NCBI GenBank assembly: GCA_964618415.1
Contig: CAZUAT010000001.1
Location: 1 to 64,000 of the forward strand
Direction of reading: 5' to 3'
Source of the DNA: JACTMI01 sp964618415
GTDB lineage: Bacteria > Acidobacteriota > Thermoanaerobaculia > Multivoradales > JAGPDF01
Length of the DNA: 64,000 nt
Shown here: positions 36,896-46,090 of the stretch, in pieces
How positions within the stretch are numbered: position 1 is the stretch's first letter
Layout of the letters: the number at the start of each line of letters is the position of its first letter
Position numbers and translations under genes: made by a program
Notes under the pieces: generated by a model
Database searches by the model: none
Told to the model about the DNA's origin: nothing
What the model saw: the letters and a program-made list of their open reading frames with translations, nothing else

Positions 36896-37860
36896 TCCAC
36901 CGGCGCCCCGCCGGCGGCCTCGACGAGCGCCACGAAGACATCCTCGAGTGTCGGCTGGATCGGCCGCAGCTCGCCAGTTGCCACTCCCCGTTCAGCGAGC
37001 TGCGCAGGGAGCCGGGCGAGGGCCGCGTCTCGATCCTCGACCGTGACGTGGAGCCGGCGCCCGAACAGCCCGACCCGCACCACCCCGGGCAAGGTCGACA
37101 CCGCCGCGAGCGCACCCACTGCGTCGGCGGTACGCAGCTCGAGCAGCGCCTCGGCACTCGCCTCCCGGAGGGCGGCCGGCGAGTCGAGGGCGATCAGGCG
37201 GCCGCGGTTCATCAGTGCCAGCCGATCGCAGTACTCGGCCTCCTCCATGTAGTGGGTCGACACGAACACCGTCGTGCCCGCAGCGGCCAGCTCGTGGATG
37301 ACGTCCCAGAAGCGGCGTCGCGAGATCGGGTCGACCCCGGAGGTCGGCTCGTCGAGAAAGAGGATCTCCGGATCGTGCAACATGGCGCAGGCAAGCGCCA
37401 GACGCTGCTTCCAGCCGAGAGCCAGTTCGCCGGCAAGCCGGCCGCGCCCCGTCGCCAGGCCGGCCATGGCGAGCGCGCGGTCGCGCTGCTCGACGAAGCG
37501 GGCCCGCGGCACTCCGTACAGGCCGGCAAAGAATCGGATGTTCTCCTCGACGGTCAGGTCTCCGTACAGCGAGAAGAGCTGCGACATGTACCCGGTCACC
37601 CGCTTGATGGCCCGCCGCTCGCGGCCGACCTCGAGTCCGGCTACCGTGGCTCGACCGGAGGTCGGTGCCAGCAGGCCGTTGAGCATCTTGAGGGTCGTCG
37701 TCTTGCCGGCACCGTTGGGTCCCAGGAATCCGAAAACCTCTCCGCGAGCAACGGCAAAGCTGACGTCGTCGACGGCGACGAAGCTGCCGAACCGACGGGT
37801 CAGCTGCTCGGCGACGACCGCCGGAGCCGTCGCTCCGGCACGTGCCGCGGCGAGCGTCAT
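36892..37860 (-). CDS. ABC transporter ATP-binding protein (second ATPase of efflux operon)
   Basis: 322-aa ATPase. Walker A GPNGAGKTTTLKML, Q-loop YMSQLFSLYGDLT, Walker B EILFLDEPTSGVD, H-loop VSTHYMEEAEYCD. The signature motif is degenerate (ELALGWKQRLALA instead of LSGGQ), so the consensus site it forms may be catalytically weak, with the partner ATPase supplying an intact LSGG. C-terminal extension ends with the PTLEDVFVALVEA element typical of drug-export ATPases. ATG overlaps the upstream gene stop. Confidence 0.92.
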   Translation of the reverse strand: MTLAAARAGATAPAVVAEQLTRRFGSFVAVDDVSFAVARGEVFGFLGPNGAGKTTTLKMLNGLLAPTSGRATVAGLEVGRERRAIKRVTGYMSQLFSLYGDLTVEENIRFFAGLYGVPRARFVEQRDRALAMAGLATGRGRLAGELALGWKQRLALACAMLHDPEILFLDEPTSGVDPISRRRFWDVIHELAAAGTTVFVSTHYMEEAEYCDRLALMNRGRLIALDSPAALREASAEALLELRTADAVGALAAVSTLPGVVRVGLFGRRLHVTVEDRDAALARLPAQLAERGVATGELRPIQPTLEDVFVALVEAAGGAPVE

Positions 37861-38804
37861 GCCGTCGCCTCCTGGTGCGCCAGTCGTTCGAGAAAGACGT
37901 CCTCCAGCGTAGCCGCGATCGGCTCGAGAACCGGCGCCACGGCATCGGTTCCGTGTGCGAGCGCGGCGCGCAGACCTGGGCGAGCGTCGGCGAGCGACGT
38001 GACCGCCACGTGGAGTCGATCGCCGAACAGCTGCACGCTCTCGACTCCGGGCAACGCGCTCAACCGGTCGCGCCAGGAGCGCGCATCGGGCAGACGGACT
38101 TCCAGCAGGGGATGCGGATAGGCCGCGCTGAGCGCAGCCGGCGTGTCGACGGCGAGCAGCCGGCCTGCGTGCAGCAGCGCCACGCGGTCGAATCGCTCGG
38201 CCTCGTCGAGGTACGAGGTCGAGACGATCGCAGTGACTCCGGTGCTCACGCGCTCGTGCACGATGCGCCAGAGTTCCCGCCGCGACACCGGATCGACGCC
38301 GAAGGTCGGCTCGTCGAGCAGCAGCAGGCCGGGCTCGTGCACCAGCGCACACGAGAGGCCGAGCTTCTGCTTCATGCCGCCCGACAGCTGCCCGGCCAGC
38401 CGGCCCCGGAACGGGCCGAGCCCCGAAAACTCGTACAGACGGTCGAGCCGGGCCGCCAGCTCGCGGCGCGGCACCCGGAACAGGTCGGCATAGAAGGCGA
38501 GGTTTTCCGCCACTGTGAGGTCGGTGTACAGCCCGAAGCGCTGCGACATGTACGCGAGATCTCGCTTGACCGCCTCCGGGTCGTCGAGCAGCGAGACCCC
38601 GCCGACCCGGGCGTCTCCAGAACTCGGCCGCAGCACGCCAGCCAGCATGCGCAGGGTCGTGGTCTTGCCGGCGCCGTCGGGACCGACGAGACCGAACAGC
38701 TCGCCGGCCCCGACCTCGAAGTCGAGACCGGCGACAGCATCCAGCGGGCCGAAGCGGCGCGCCAGCCCCCGGACCTGGACTGCCGGACCTGCGGCAACGG
38801 TCAC
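37857..38804 (-). CDS. ABC transporter ATP-binding protein (first ATPase of efflux operon)
   Basis: 315-aa ATPase with Walker A GPDGAGKTTTLRML, Q-loop YMSQRFGLYTDLT, intact signature QLSGGMKQKLGLSCAL, Walker B GLLLLDEPTFGVD, and switch VSTSYLDEAERFD, where Ser replaces the usual H-loop His. With the following gene it forms an asymmetric pair equivalent to the two halves of YbhF: this one lacks the H-loop His, the other lacks LSGG. The ATLEDVFLERL element closes the protein. GTG start at 38804 overlaps the HlyD stop. Confidence 0.92.
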   Translation of the reverse strand: MTVAAGPAVQVRGLARRFGPLDAVAGLDFEVGAGELFGLVGPDGAGKTTTLRMLAGVLRPSSGDARVGGVSLLDDPEAVKRDLAYMSQRFGLYTDLTVAENLAFYADLFRVPRRELAARLDRLYEFSGLGPFRGRLAGQLSGGMKQKLGLSCALVHEPGLLLLDEPTFGVDPVSRRELWRIVHERVSTGVTAIVSTSYLDEAERFDRVALLHAGRLLAVDTPAALSAAYPHPLLEVRLPDARSWRDRLSALPGVESVQLFGDRLHVAVTSLADARPGLRAALAHGTDAVAPVLEPIAATLEDVFLERLAHQEATA

Positions 38805-39790
38805 GGCGCGTCCTGGAGGACGACGTCGACGGGCAGGCCGGGCTTGAGCTCGTAGCGTGGGTCCTCGAGGATTCGCACGCGCACGGGGTAGACCAGCCGC
38901 ACCCGCTCCTCGCTGGTCTGGACGTTGCGCGGTGTGAACTCGGCCTCACTGCCGATGAACGCGACCTCGCCGACGTAGGTGCGATCCGCGAAGCTGTCGG
39001 ATGCGATGGCCGCCCGCTGGCCCAGGGCGACCCGCCCGAGCCGGTACTCCGGCACGTAGATCCGCACCCAGCGGTCGTCGAGATCGAGCAAGGTCACCAC
39101 TGGAGACCCTGCAGCCACTGCCTCGCCCGGTTCCCGGTGCCGGGCCGCGATCACTCCGGCGCGAGGCGCCACCAGCCGAAGCCGGGCCAGCGTCACGTCG
39201 ACCGCGTCGCGCGCCGACTCCGCGTGAGTCAGCTCGGCACGTGCCGCCGCCAGCCGCTCCGGCCGGGGCCCGCGCTCGAGCAGTTCGAGTCCCGCACGTG
39301 CGCCGCGGTGCCGCTGCTCGGCCAGTTCGACCGCCATCCCGGCTTTCTCGAACGCTTCGCGCGAGATCGCCCCGCCCTCGAACAGCACCCGCGCGCGCTC
39401 GCGGTCCCGCTCGGCGTCGGCAACCCGCTCGGCGGCCTCGGCGAGCGTGGCTCGCCCGCGATCGATCTCCTCGCGCCGCGTGCCGGCCTCCAGCTCCGCG
39501 AGCTGCGCCCGGACCGCGGCAACCCGGGCCTCGGCCTGCGCGCGGCGGACCTGGTGCTCGCGATCGTCGAGCCGTGCCAGCTCCTCCCCGGCTTCGACGC
39601 GCTGCCCTTCCCGCACCGACAGCACGGCGATGCGGCCCGGCAGCTCGAACCCCAGCCGGGCCTCGGTCGCCTCCACCGTGCCGGCCGCGGCAAGGGTGCC
39701 CGGCGCCGCGCGGGGCGCACGGAGCAGATACCAGCCTGCGGCGGCGAGGACCGCGACGACGGCGATGGGGACGATCGGCTTGAGCTTCAT
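38801..39790 (-). CDS. HlyD-family membrane fusion protein (YbhG-like)
   Basis: 329-aa periplasmic adaptor. One N-terminal membrane anchor (IVPIAVVAVLAAAGWYLL), lipoyl half-motif GFELPGRIAVLSVREGQRV, a long Ala/Arg/Glu coiled-coil hairpin (about residues 75-205), second lipoyl half LVAPRAGVIAARHREPGE, and a beta-barrel ending VYPVRVRILEDPRYELKPG. Connects the ABC permeases to the TolC-like channel encoded just upstream. ATGA overlap with that gene. Confidence 0.92.
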   Translation of the reverse strand: MKLKPIVPIAVVAVLAAAGWYLLRAPRAAPGTLAAAGTVEATEARLGFELPGRIAVLSVREGQRVEAGEELARLDDREHQVRRAQAEARVAAVRAQLAELEAGTRREEIDRGRATLAEAAERVADAERDRERARVLFEGGAISREAFEKAGMAVELAEQRHRGARAGLELLERGPRPERLAAARAELTHAESARDAVDVTLARLRLVAPRAGVIAARHREPGEAVAAGSPVVTLLDLDDRWVRIYVPEYRLGRVALGQRAAIASDSFADRTYVGEVAFIGSEAEFTPRNVQTSEERVRLVYPVRVRILEDPRYELKPGLPVDVVLQDAP

Positions 39791-41124
39791 GGCTGCTCCT
39801 GATACCTGGAGACGATCCATTCGAGATCGAGTTCGCCGGCGCGGCGCGCAATCTCGACGTCGGCGAGGACGATCGCTGCTGCTGCCCGACTGGCCTCGGA
39901 CCGGGTTGCGGCAAGATCCGCGAGGGCGCGCAGATAGTCGACCTGAACTCCCGCTCCGACCTCGAGGCGCAGTAGTTCGATGCGCGCGACTTCGGCGAGG
40001 CCGGCGACGGCCCTGGCCAGAGCGGCCATGCGCGCCGCGGCCTCTTCACGCGCCGCGAGCGCCCGATCGAGCGCCGAGCGCACGCCCAGCTCGGCCGCTG
40101 CGAGTGCCGCTTCGGCGGCCTCCGCGCCAGCCCGCGCTCCTGCGACGCGCTGCGCGGTGAGGCCGTGGTCCCAGACCGGAACAGCGAGCTGCAGACCGGC
40201 ACTCCAGTCGCTCTCGAAGTCGAGGTGCGAGTCGCCGAACTGGAGCCACGACCCGACCAGGCCGAGACGCGGCGCGTGGCCGGCCCGCGCCAGCTGCTGT
40301 TCGGCGGCCGCGGCTGCAACCCGATGTCGCGCCCGTCGAACCGCCGGCTCCCGGGCGAGGGCCGCGGCTTCGAGCTCGCCGCGTTCGGGCCAGGACGCCG
40401 CCACAGTGCTGCGGGGCGGCGCGAGGCGCTCCACCCGGGTGGCGGCAGGATCGACACCCAACAGGTGTGCCAGCTGGCGCTCGGCGGCGTCGAGACGCGC
40501 TGCGGATGTCGCAAGCTCCGCTTCGGCCCCTGCAAGCTCTGCATCGGCCCGCAGCTGCTCGACCTGCGGTGCGCGCCCCGCGGCCACCAGCAGGCGCGCC
40601 CGCTCGAGCTCACGCGCAAGCGCGTCGACTCGCGCCTGCTCGGCTGCGTGCAGTTCGCCGCCTGCCGTCACGTCCAGATAGGCCGCGACGACCCGGGCGA
40701 TGAGGTGCTGGGTCGCTGCTTCGAGGCCCGCCTCGCTCTCGGCGAGCTGAGCGTCGGCGCGGCGCAGACGCGCACGGCTCTGTCCGGCGTCCCAGAGCGT
40801 GTACGTGACCTCCAGCCCCGCCTGCACGAGTGTCTCGTCGAAGCTCGGCAGCAGATCGGGAGCGAAGCCGTGGATCGGGCTGACCGCCATCGGATCGTCG
40901 TGTCGCGTCCCGGTGAGGCGCCCCTGCACCACCGGCCCCCGCAGGGCGCGAGCCTCCGCGCCTGCCGCGGCTGCGGCAGCGGTGCCGGCCCGTGCCTCCG
41001 CGAGAGCCGGATGGGTCTCCAGGGCACGCGCGACGGCGTCGTGCAGAGTCAGAGGCGGGGTGTCCTCGGCCCACGCCGGGACGGTCAGCGACAGCAAGCA
41101 GATCGCGGCGGCGACTGCTCTCAT
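39787..41124 (-). CDS. TolC-family outer-membrane efflux channel
   Basis: 445-aa channel protein. Signal peptide residues 1-19 (AAAICLLSLTVPAWA), then TLHDAVARALETHPALAEAR, the classical OEP start, and two alpha-hairpin repeats with LEVTYTLWDAGQSRARL and LQLAVPVWDHGLTAQRV as the barrel strands. Second gene of the TetR operon, with an ATGA overlap at both ends. Distinct from the CusC-type channel at 2517-3830. Confidence 0.92.
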   Translation of the reverse strand: MRAVAAAICLLSLTVPAWAEDTPPLTLHDAVARALETHPALAEARAGTAAAAAAGAEARALRGPVVQGRLTGTRHDDPMAVSPIHGFAPDLLPSFDETLVQAGLEVTYTLWDAGQSRARLRRADAQLAESEAGLEAATQHLIARVVAAYLDVTAGGELHAAEQARVDALARELERARLLVAAGRAPQVEQLRADAELAGAEAELATSAARLDAAERQLAHLLGVDPAATRVERLAPPRSTVAASWPERGELEAAALAREPAVRRARHRVAAAAAEQQLARAGHAPRLGLVGSWLQFGDSHLDFESDWSAGLQLAVPVWDHGLTAQRVAGARAGAEAAEAALAAAELGVRSALDRALAAREEAAARMAALARAVAGLAEVARIELLRLEVGAGVQVDYLRALADLAATRSEASRAAAAIVLADVEIARRAGELDLEWIVSRYQEQP

Positions 41125-41804
41125 GGCGACTCCTTGGCCGAAGCCTGGGCGTGCGGAGAGCTCCCGGCGTCCGTTTCGCCGAGCACGCAGTCGACGTGAC
41201 GCCTGAGCAGACGGTGCAGCCGGGCGGGCTCCGGGCTGGCGGGCGACGAGGTCCGCGCCTGCAGGCGGCAGCGCAGGGCGATGACGGCGGGGAGCGCGAC
41301 GAGCTGCAGCACCCGCTCCTCGGCCGTCGGCCAGTCGCCAGCGGCTGCAGACGATGCCGGTTCGTCGATCGCGGTGACGCAGGCCCCCAGGTGCGCGGCG
41401 TACTCGTCGACGGTGGCCCGCAGGTGGGCCGCAAGGCCGGCGTCGCCGGTCGACGCCTCGGCGACCAGCAGCACCGGCAGGCCGTCCGTGGCCAGGATGA
41501 GGTCGAGGTGGTGGCTGAGCATCCTCTCCAGCCGCTGCCGCGGCGAGAGCGCAGGATCCAGCGCCAGACGACGCACCGGTTCGAGCAGCAGCTCACGCAT
41601 CCGAGCCGCCACCGCCAGCGCCAGATCGCCCTTCCCGGCGAAGTGCCGGTAGAGAGCCGGATCACTCACCCCGAGCCGTGCGGCAAGACGGCGCAAGGTC
41701 AGGGCTGACCACCCCTCGGCCCGGACCAGCTCGATCGCCGCCTGAACGAACTCCTCCTGCCGCCGCGTCAGGTCGAGGGAAGGCGGGGAGGAGGTCGGAG
41801 GCAT
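41121..41804 (-). CDS. TetR-family transcriptional repressor
   Basis: 227-aa regulator, first gene of the efflux operon. N-terminal helix-turn-helix (FVQAAIELVRAEGWSALTLR to LGVSDPALYRHFAGKGDL, residues about 17-65) is typical of AcrR/TetR repressors; the ligand domain lacks recognisable specificity. A near-perfect 18-bp palindrome overlapping the predicted transcription start lies 27 bp upstream of the ATG, so autoregulation of the whole seven-gene unit is likely. ATGA overlap with the downstream TolC gene. Confidence 0.92.
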   Translation of the reverse strand: MPPTSSPPSLDLTRRQEEFVQAAIELVRAEGWSALTLRRLAARLGVSDPALYRHFAGKGDLALAVAARMRELLLEPVRRLALDPALSPRQRLERMLSHHLDLILATDGLPVLLVAEASTGDAGLAAHLRATVDEYAAHLGACVTAIDEPASSAAAGDWPTAEERVLQLVALPAVIALRCRLQARTSSPASPEPARLHRLLRRHVDCVLGETDAGSSPHAQASAKESP

Positions 41805-41831
41805 GGGTCAGCCGGCAGTCGGTCGAGTCTG

Positions 41832-41849
41832 TTAGTTAGCGCTTACTAA
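41832..41849. promoter_or_regulatory. TetR operator palindrome
   Basis: TTAGTTAGCGCTTACTAA is a dyad in which only one base pair (the sixth from each end) breaks symmetry. Length, AT-rich arms and position at the promoter are typical for TetR-family operators. It overlaps the -10 box and start site of the tetR-efflux operon. Confidence 0.75.
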
Positions 41850-41876
41850 TCTAGCCGATCCGGCGGACGGTGGCAA
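41848..41876 (-). promoter_or_regulatory. Sigma70 promoter of the tetR efflux operon
   Basis: On the minus strand, -35 TTGCCA (41876-41871), a 17-bp spacer, and -10 TAGATT (41853-41848). The palindrome at 41832-41849 begins inside the -10 element and covers the expected start site, so bound repressor would block polymerase. Confidence 0.7.
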
Positions 41877-41940
41877 CCGGGTCGCAATGGCCCGGCTCCG
41901 CCTGTGACCCCGTTCGCTGGCGCCCCAGGGGGGTTTTGTG

Positions 41941-41946
41941 TACACT
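41941..41946 (+). promoter_or_regulatory. Candidate -10 box TACACT for pilT
   Basis: GTGTACACTG about 40 nt upstream of the pilT ATG. No good -35 at the optimal distance, so only a tentative call. GGAGG near 41976 provides the ribosome binding site. Confidence 0.35.
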
Positions 41947-41985
41947 GCCGTGTGACAAATAGCGTCGCAGCCGCGGAGGACCGTC

Positions 41986-43113
41986 ATGCCGCCGACTCTG
42001 AACGCCCTGCTCAAGGCGATGGTCGAGCAGGGGGGATCCGATCTTCACATCACCACGAATTCTGCACCCCAGATTCGCGTCGACGGCGTACTGCGCCCGC
42101 TCAACATGCCGCCAATGACGCCGACCGAGACCAAGCAGATCTGCTACTCGATCCTGACCGACAATCAGAAGCATCGGCTGGAAGAGACGCTGGAACTGGA
42201 TCTGTCCTTCGGAATCAAAGGTTTGGCCCGCTTCCGGGCGAACATTTTCCATCAGCGCGGCGCCGTGGCTGGCGCTTTCCGGCAGATCCCGTACGAGATC
42301 CGCGGCTTCCGGGAACTCGGCCTGCCACCGGTCATCGAGAAGATCTGTGAGAAGCCGCGCGGCCTGGTTCTGGTGACCGGCCCGACGGGATCGGGTAAGT
42401 CCACGACGCTCGCCGCGATGCTGGACAAGATCAACCGCGAGCGCCACGAGCACATCATCACCATCGAGGACCCGGTCGAGTACCTGCACAGTCACAAGAG
42501 CTGCCTGGTCAATCAGCGGGAGCTGCACGCCGACACCCTGAGCTTCGGCAATGCGCTGCGTTCGGCGTTGCGTGAAGATCCGGACGTCGTGCTGATCGGT
42601 GAGATGCGCGACTTCGAGACCGTCGAGTCGGCCCTGCGTATCGCCGAAACCGGCCATCTGACCTTCGCCACCCTGCACACCAACTCGGCTGCATCGTCGA
42701 TCAACCGGATCATCGACATCTTCCCGGCCCACCAGCAGTCGCAGATCCGCGTCCAGCTCTCGATGGTGCTCGAGGGCATCATGTGTCAGACCCTGATCCC
42801 CAAGGCCTCGGGCAAGGGGCGCGCGCTGGCGATGGAGATCCTGGTGCCGAACGCCGCGATCCGCAACCTGATCCGCGAGGACAAGGTGCATCAGATCTAC
42901 GGCATGATGCAGACCGGCCAGGCCAAGTACGGCATGCAGACCTTCAACCAGTCCCTGGCCTCTCTCTACTTCAAACGGATGATCACGCTGCAGACCGCGA
43001 TGGTCCGCTCGTCCTACCCGGACGAGCTGCAGGAGATCATCGCCCGCGGTCCGGGGTCGCTCAATCCGAACCTGACCGAGGGTTCGGGCGCCACGGTCGC
43101 CAACAGGAGCTGA
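41986..43113 (+). CDS. pilT: Type IV pilus retraction ATPase
   Basis: Hexameric cytoplasmic motor that depolymerises pili during twitching motility and DNA uptake; 375 aa. N-terminal PAS-like domain with GGSDLHITTNSAPQIRVDG, Walker A GPTGSGKST at residues 132-140, Asp box TIEDPVEYLH, Walker B DVVLIGEMRD, His box ETGHLTFATLHTN. The PilT-specific C-terminal motif AIRNLIREDKVHQIYGMMQ is present. First gene of pilT-pilC-pilS-pilR; the extension ATPase pilB and pilin genes are not in the window. Confidence 0.97.
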   Translation: MPPTLNALLKAMVEQGGSDLHITTNSAPQIRVDGVLRPLNMPPMTPTETKQICYSILTDNQKHRLEETLELDLSFGIKGLARFRANIFHQRGAVAGAFRQIPYEIRGFRELGLPPVIEKICEKPRGLVLVTGPTGSGKSTTLAAMLDKINRERHEHIITIEDPVEYLHSHKSCLVNQRELHADTLSFGNALRSALREDPDVVLIGEMRDFETVESALRIAETGHLTFATLHTNSAASSINRIIDIFPAHQQSQIRVQLSMVLEGIMCQTLIPKASGKGRALAMEILVPNAAIRNLIREDKVHQIYGMMQTGQAKYGMQTFNQSLASLYFKRMITLQTAMVRSSYPDELQEIIARGPGSLNPNLTEGSGATVANRS

Positions 43114-43117
43114 TGCG

Positions 43118-44323
<1,206 letters not shown>

Positions 44324-44366
44324 GGCGTCCCGCGCCGCACCGCGACGCCCGCCGGTTCCGACCCGT

Positions 44367-44396
44367 CGACGGGAGGAGGTTCACCTCCTCCCGTCG
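44367..44396. repeat. Perfect 14-bp inverted repeat between pilC and pilS
   Basis: Left arm CGACGGGAGGAGGT at 44367-44380, two-base centre TC, right arm ACCTCCTCCCGTCG at 44383-44396. As RNA it forms a very stable hairpin burying a GGAGGAGG Shine-Dalgarno-like run, 14 nt before the pilS GTG. No T-tract follows. It could attenuate or terminate pilTC transcription or occlude translation of pilS. Confidence 0.9.
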
Positions 44397-44410
44397 CTGC
44401 GCCTGACGCC

Positions 44411-46087
44411 GTGAGCAGCACCCGCACCGACACCGAGATTCTCGGCCGATCCCTGCGCTGGCTGATCGCCATCCGCCTGGTCGTGATCACCAGCGTGAGC
44501 CTGCCTTACCTGCTCGTCCAGCTGACGACGCCGGGCTCGCTGCCACAGTTCGACCTGCTCTACCTGCTGGCCGGCTTCACCTACCTGGCGAGCCTTGGTT
44601 ACATCGCGCTGCTCTACCTGGTGCCCGGACGTCCGACCGTTCAGGCGTTCGTTCAGTTCGCCGGCGACCTGCTGCTCGTCACCGGCCTGGTCGCGTTCTT
44701 CGGCGGCATCGGAAGCCCGTTCTCGCTCTTTTACCTCGTCGTCATCATGGTGGCCTCGGTGCTGGTGCGGCGTCGCGGCGCCCTGCTGGTGGCGACGGCC
44801 GCCTACCTCCTCTACGCGGCGCTGATGATCGGGCTGGCGAGGGGCCTCATCCCGCCGATCGGCAACCCGTTGCCCTCGGACGAGGTCGCATGGCGACTCC
44901 CCTACAACCTCGCCGTTCATCTGTTCGGCTTCTACGCCGTCGCCTGGCTGACCTCGATGCTGGCCGAGAGCGCTCTGCGCGCGGAGGCCGAGCTCGAAGT
45001 GCAGCGCGACAGCCTCGCCAACCTCGAGGTCTTCCACCGTGACGTCGTACAGTCGATCTCCACCGGCATCGCCACGACCGACCGCTCTGGCCGCGTGACC
45101 AGCGTCAATCGTGCGGCGCTGGAGATCCTCGGCCGCTCGGAGGACGAGCTGCTCGACGGACCGGTCGACCGGCTGGGTCTGCTGTCGATCGAGGCGTGGG
45201 ACGAGCTGGTTGCCTCGCTCGAGGAAGGCCAGCGCTCGAGCCGCACCGAGACCGAGATTCACCGGGGCGACGACTCCGTGCCGATCGGCTTCTCGCTGTC
45301 TCCCCTGACCGACGCCTCCGGCGTGGTCGTCGGCACGATCCTCGTATTTCAGGATCTGACCCAGTGGAGGCGCCTGCAGGAGGAGCTGCGCGTGAAAGAC
45401 CGCATGGCGGCCGCCGGCGAGCTGGCGGCCGGCATCGCCCACGAGGTCGGCAACCCGCTGGCGGCGATCTCCGGTTCCGTCCAGCTCCTCTCTTCCGCCC
45501 TGCCGGCCACCGAGTCGCAGCGCAAGCTGCTCGACATCATCCTCAAGGAGAGCCACCGGCTGGACCGGACGATCAAGGGATTCCTGCGCTTCGCCCGCCC
45601 CAAGGAGCGCTCGAGCAGTCGCTTCGACGTCGCCCGACTGCTGGCCGAGAACCTCGAACTGCTGCGCAATTCGGAGGAGGTGACCGGCCGCCACCGCTTC
45701 TCCGCCCGCTTCGATCCACCGTCCGCCTTCATGATCGGCGACTCGGACCAGATCAGCCAGGTCTTCTGGAACCTGGCGCGCAACGCGCTGCGCGCCATGC
45801 CCGGCGGTGGCGAGATCCGGCTGTCGGGGGAGCTGAGCGGCGAGTCGTACCTGATCGAGTTCCGCGATACCGGCAGCGGCATGAGCGAGGAGCAGCGCGC
45901 CCGGCTGTTCCAGCCGTTTCAGTCGCACTTCGACGGCGGGACTGGCATCGGGATGGCGATCGTCTACCGGATCGTCCAGGAGCATGGCGGGCGCGTGTCG
46001 GTCGACAGCCGCCTCAACCAGGGAACCACCATTCGTATCGAACTGCCGCTCGAGCCCGCTCCGGCTGCGGCGACGACAGGAGCCTGA
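44411..46087 (+). CDS. pilS: Two-component sensor histidine kinase PilS
   Basis: 558-aa membrane kinase. About six N-terminal membrane segments (residues 18-180), a coiled linker, PAS domain (residues about 205-310, NRAALEILGRSEDELL), HisKA with phospho-acceptor His in ELAAGIAHEVGNPLAAISGS near residue 343. The HATPase_c domain has N-box NLARNALRAMP and G1 RDTGSGMSEEQ. Partner of PilR, which follows after 3 bp. GTG start without its own accessible Shine-Dalgarno site; a strong upstream hairpin contains one. Confidence 0.93.
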   Translation: MSSTRTDTEILGRSLRWLIAIRLVVITSVSLPYLLVQLTTPGSLPQFDLLYLLAGFTYLASLGYIALLYLVPGRPTVQAFVQFAGDLLLVTGLVAFFGGIGSPFSLFYLVVIMVASVLVRRRGALLVATAAYLLYAALMIGLARGLIPPIGNPLPSDEVAWRLPYNLAVHLFGFYAVAWLTSMLAESALRAEAELEVQRDSLANLEVFHRDVVQSISTGIATTDRSGRVTSVNRAALEILGRSEDELLDGPVDRLGLLSIEAWDELVASLEEGQRSSRTETEIHRGDDSVPIGFSLSPLTDASGVVVGTILVFQDLTQWRRLQEELRVKDRMAAAGELAAGIAHEVGNPLAAISGSVQLLSSALPATESQRKLLDIILKESHRLDRTIKGFLRFARPKERSSSRFDVARLLAENLELLRNSEEVTGRHRFSARFDPPSAFMIGDSDQISQVFWNLARNALRAMPGGGEIRLSGELSGESYLIEFRDTGSGMSEEQRARLFQPFQSHFDGGTGIGMAIVYRIVQEHGGRVSVDSRLNQGTTIRIELPLEPAPAAATTGA

Positions 46088-46090
46088 AAC

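Noticed and set aside
44367..44396. Rho-independent terminator after pilC
   Set aside because: Stem is perfect but the following bases are GC-rich with no T-run, so it is listed only as an inverted repeat.
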